Source: Diploscapter coronatus
Lineage: Eukaryota; Nematoda; Chromadorea; Rhabditida; Rhabditidae
Assembly (NCBI GenBank): GCA_964036155.1
Contig: OZ038422.1
Coordinates: forward strand, 61,713,201-61,777,200
Length of the DNA stretch: 64,000 nt
Reading direction: 5' to 3'
The notes under the pieces were generated by a model. It was not told where the DNA came from, did no database searches, and saw nothing but the letters and a program-made list of their open reading frames with translations. Both the position numbers and the translations under genes were made by a program. Of the stretch, positions 61,581 through 64,000 are shown one piece after another; position 1 is the first letter of the stretch, and every line of letters begins with the position of its first letter.

Positions 61581-63093
61581 CTGAAATTAGCATAAAATAA
61601 ACAAAAAGAAGGGAATTTGTGGAATTTTCCACTGATGTCAATTGATAAGATTCTTGAGCTTGCAAAAATGCTGGACGAACTCGGAAAAAGAACACCGAAA
61701 TTAACATCGCGCGCGAGAACAAGCGAGAGCAAACACTCTCGGACCGAGGGAAATAGGATTATCCCCTTTCACCCTCCTGGAAAAGTACGGTCTTTTTCTC
61801 GATTTTTTGTCGACCTAGTCCTTTCTCGGCCTCTTTTTCGCATGAAGCACACCGCGAAAAATGCTTGAAAGGAACATCTGATGCATGAATCATTGGAAAA
61901 AGGCTTTCTAGAAAAGTCGAAGAAAAAAACTGATCCAGGCTTTTTCAAACCGTGAATAGCACTCAAAATGGAAACACCAATGTAGGAAGTTTTCTTCGAG
62001 GATCAAATTACATGGATATATCCGGATTTTAAAAATAGACGATATTTTAATGATTTAAAACGAATTAAATGATATTTCAAAATAACTAAAATACTGAAAA
62101 TCGTCGAAAAATCATCTCTAGAGATTTCGAAAAGCGTCATCAATTCTTCGATCTCGATATGGGGAGAGAAAGAAAGAGTATCTCTATCTTTCTTTCCCTC
62201 TCATCATTTAAGCCCAAGCTTTTTGATTTCCTTTTCTTTTCACACTCTCGGTGCTATTTGTTTTATTGGGTATGTTTGCTTAGTTCTACTCTCATTTTTA
62301 CCTATCATCATTATTTTTCTAAATTTATTTATTCTAAAATAAAACAAACATGAATAGTGAGTAAAAGAATAAGAAAACTTTACCATAAAAGATAAAGTCA
62401 GATAAAAAAAATCAACCACCGTTTCAATAATCGAAAAATATTGACGAGAGAGAGAGAGAGAGCTTATCTATAAAAACCAGAATAAATTATAAAAAGAATA
62501 AAATTACTGAACATAGATAAAATATTGGACCGTGAATGATCAAACTTGTCATATCACAGCCCTATAACTCATAATATTCAGATAAAACGATTAGAAAATG
62601 TTATAAAGGTAAATTGAGTAATACTACTAGAAAAATGGCTAAAATCGTGACTTATTTAGGATAAAAGAGCCTAGAAATAAAAAAAAAAAATCGCTAAAAA
62701 TCGCGATGGATTTTTATGAAAAACTCATTAGGGGTACCCTAGCATTGTGGGGTGGGAAATGTTTGGGGAGGAGAACTAGAAAGGAAAATTGAAATTTTAG
62801 GAGATCTGACCCAGATCGAATAAAAAATTAGGAAAAATTGACTGACTGGGGTATATGGAGATAGATAAGGAAGTTTGACAAGACAAGAAAAAATCAAATC
62901 AACATTTTTGATGATCGAAAACATCTTCGAAAAAAAAGAAAAAAAAATAAAGACGAACAATTCTGGATATAAGAAGTTATATTATCCAGACAAAAGTAAA
63001 AAAAAAAAAAAGATTAAATATTGAAATTATCTAGAATAGAAAAAGATCTTTATTCTAGACAATTTCACTTTCAAGCAAAAATTCTCCAATCAT
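61581..63093. other. Intergenic region between HSP110 and the Kunitz gene
   Basis: It should hold the missing first exon and promoter of the Kunitz gene near 61600-61750, where a minus-strand ATG opens a signal-like MLISVFFFRVRPAFLQA that could not be joined in phase. A (GA)n run lies at about 62446-62462. The rest is AT-rich. Confidence 0.4.
62446..62462. repeat. (GA)n microsatellite
   Basis: About eight GA units lie in AT-rich intergenic DNA. Confidence 0.85.
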
Positions 63094-64000
63094 TTAGTCG
63101 ACCTCCATGTTGTCCTGGGTCTGATTGGCATCTCCACTGTTCTGAGCTCCCTGGTTCGGCTGAGGGGGTTCCTCCTTCTTTGGAGGAGGTGGAGCCGGCT
63201 TTTTCTTGTTCAGGATCGGGTTTACCACGTTCTCAAAGGCCTAAAAATAGAATGTCATAAAAACTAGCATAAAATATCCTAATATATAATAGACTTATGC
63301 AATTTCCATTTATATATTTGGCTATTCAAGAAGTTCTTGAATGTAAGAAATTGGAATTTTCGAACTTCAAAATGCTATGTTTACTGTCTCCGACCAAAAG
63401 TGCGCTATCAATAGATGAAGATCAGCGTTCCACTCAAACATCAATAATTCTTACGTTATGCTGATCCTGAATCTCCTGGACGAACACGATCGGGGTCTGT
63501 GTCTTGTCGCGACGGTCCTGACGCTGTCTGGCGTCCATCAGCCAGCGTTGCCTTTCCTCGATCGCGTTGATCACCTAAAATTCATCCATAAAAATCAGGG
63601 CATGAAATGGTGTATTCAATAAGTTCCGTATTTTATAAATCATAGCATTGTCCCATGTAAAATTCACTTTAAACTAGGTGCATTTTATTCAAATATCACA
63701 CCTTCTCCATGTCCTTGGAGTCGATGTGCGCATGTGCCTCACCACCAGCCACGTAGTCGTCGTACGCCTTGCGGGTGCGGTTGATCGTCTGAAAAAATCA
63801 AGAATTTAAAGAGACAAATGTATCATATCAATTTTGATAGTTTTATCAAGTGTGCCATTTACAAACGATAGAAATTCTAGTTATGGAAAATATCATGGCG
63901 TTATCATTTTAATCTTAAAGTTATTATATTTACCTGAGTGAATCGATCGAAAGCAGGTGCTCTGCCCTCGGCCTCTCTGTATCTCTCCACGATGGGATCC
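63094..64000 (-). CDS. hsp-110: HSP110/HSPA4-type chaperone, C-terminal part (gene runs off the window)
   Basis: Four exons on the minus strand (63934-64000+, 63702-63788, 63455-63574, 63094-63240) give the last ~140 residues: DPIVERYREAEGRAPAF, then TINRTRKAYDDYVAGG, DSKDMEKVINAIEERQRWLM, DKTQTPIVFVQEIQ and AFENVVNPILNKKKPAPPPP, ending DNMEVD. The helical bundle, the RYREAEGRAPAF element and the acidic MEVD end fit the Hsp110 group of nucleotide-exchange chaperones; it is not a canonical Hsp70 (EEVD with GGMP). The ATPase domain lies beyond 64000. Confidence 0.85.

Overview
The window looks like nuclear DNA from a nematode. It is AT-rich with dense multi-exon genes. Most introns are 36-60 nt and end in TTTTCAG-type acceptors, and acceptor-like sites often sit directly before start codons, as expected for spliced-leader trans-splicing. 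The gene set also fits: a heparan-sulfate EXTL3/rib-2 type enzyme, a saposin-like peptide, a UDP-glucuronosyltransferase, a CPG4-like secreted protein and a large EB/lustrin/Kunitz protein. A HOP2 homologue argues against Caenorhabditis, which lacks Dmc1-Hop2-Mnd1. The species cannot be read from the window. All gene models are hand-spliced from consensus sites and reading phase.

Layout. 1.7-5.4 kb (+): divergent rhodopsin-family GPCR. 6.3-8.9 kb (-): a tandem-repeat secreted peptide and, just downstream in a possible operon, a single-pass membrane protein. 10.7-11.3 kb (+): cysteine-rich secreted peptide, ending 18 bp from the stop of a UGT (-, to 13.8 kb). 16.1-18.2 kb (+): small membrane protein with a Pro/Tyr-rich tail. 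20.2-20.9 kb (+): saposin-like peptide. 21.3-22.7 kb (+): novel secreted protein behind a GATA-site cluster. 23.2-27.8 kb (-): LENG8/SAC3-GANP. 28.4-29.4 kb (-): ATP synthase subunit c. 30.1-34.5 kb (+): GLTP, an NCBP2AS2-like small protein and HOP2. 34.6-39.3 kb (-): GALT and CCDC47. 39.5-42.8 kb (+): EXTL3/rib-2, divergent from CCDC47. 44.2-46.2 kb (+): cysteine-rich secreted protein. 46.3-47.8 kb (-): sulfotransferase. 49.4-51.8 kb (-): SLC22 transporter. 54.9-61.6 kb (-): EB/lustrin/Kunitz protein. 63.1-64.0 kb (-): 3' end of an HSP110 gene, cut by the window edge.

Functional links. EXTL3/rib-2 and the sulfotransferase could both serve glycosaminoglycan assembly, and CCDC47 acts at the ER. 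GALT and UGT are metabolic or detoxification enzymes. Many of the remaining genes encode secreted or surface proteins without clear orthologues.

Most unusual observations: two introns made largely of long inverted repeats (57.7 kb and 50.6 kb), an exon-plus-intron tandem duplication (8.1-8.7 kb), clustered bZIP, GATA and heat-shock-type motifs in three promoters, and paired loss of one Kunitz disulfide in two of five Kunitz domains.
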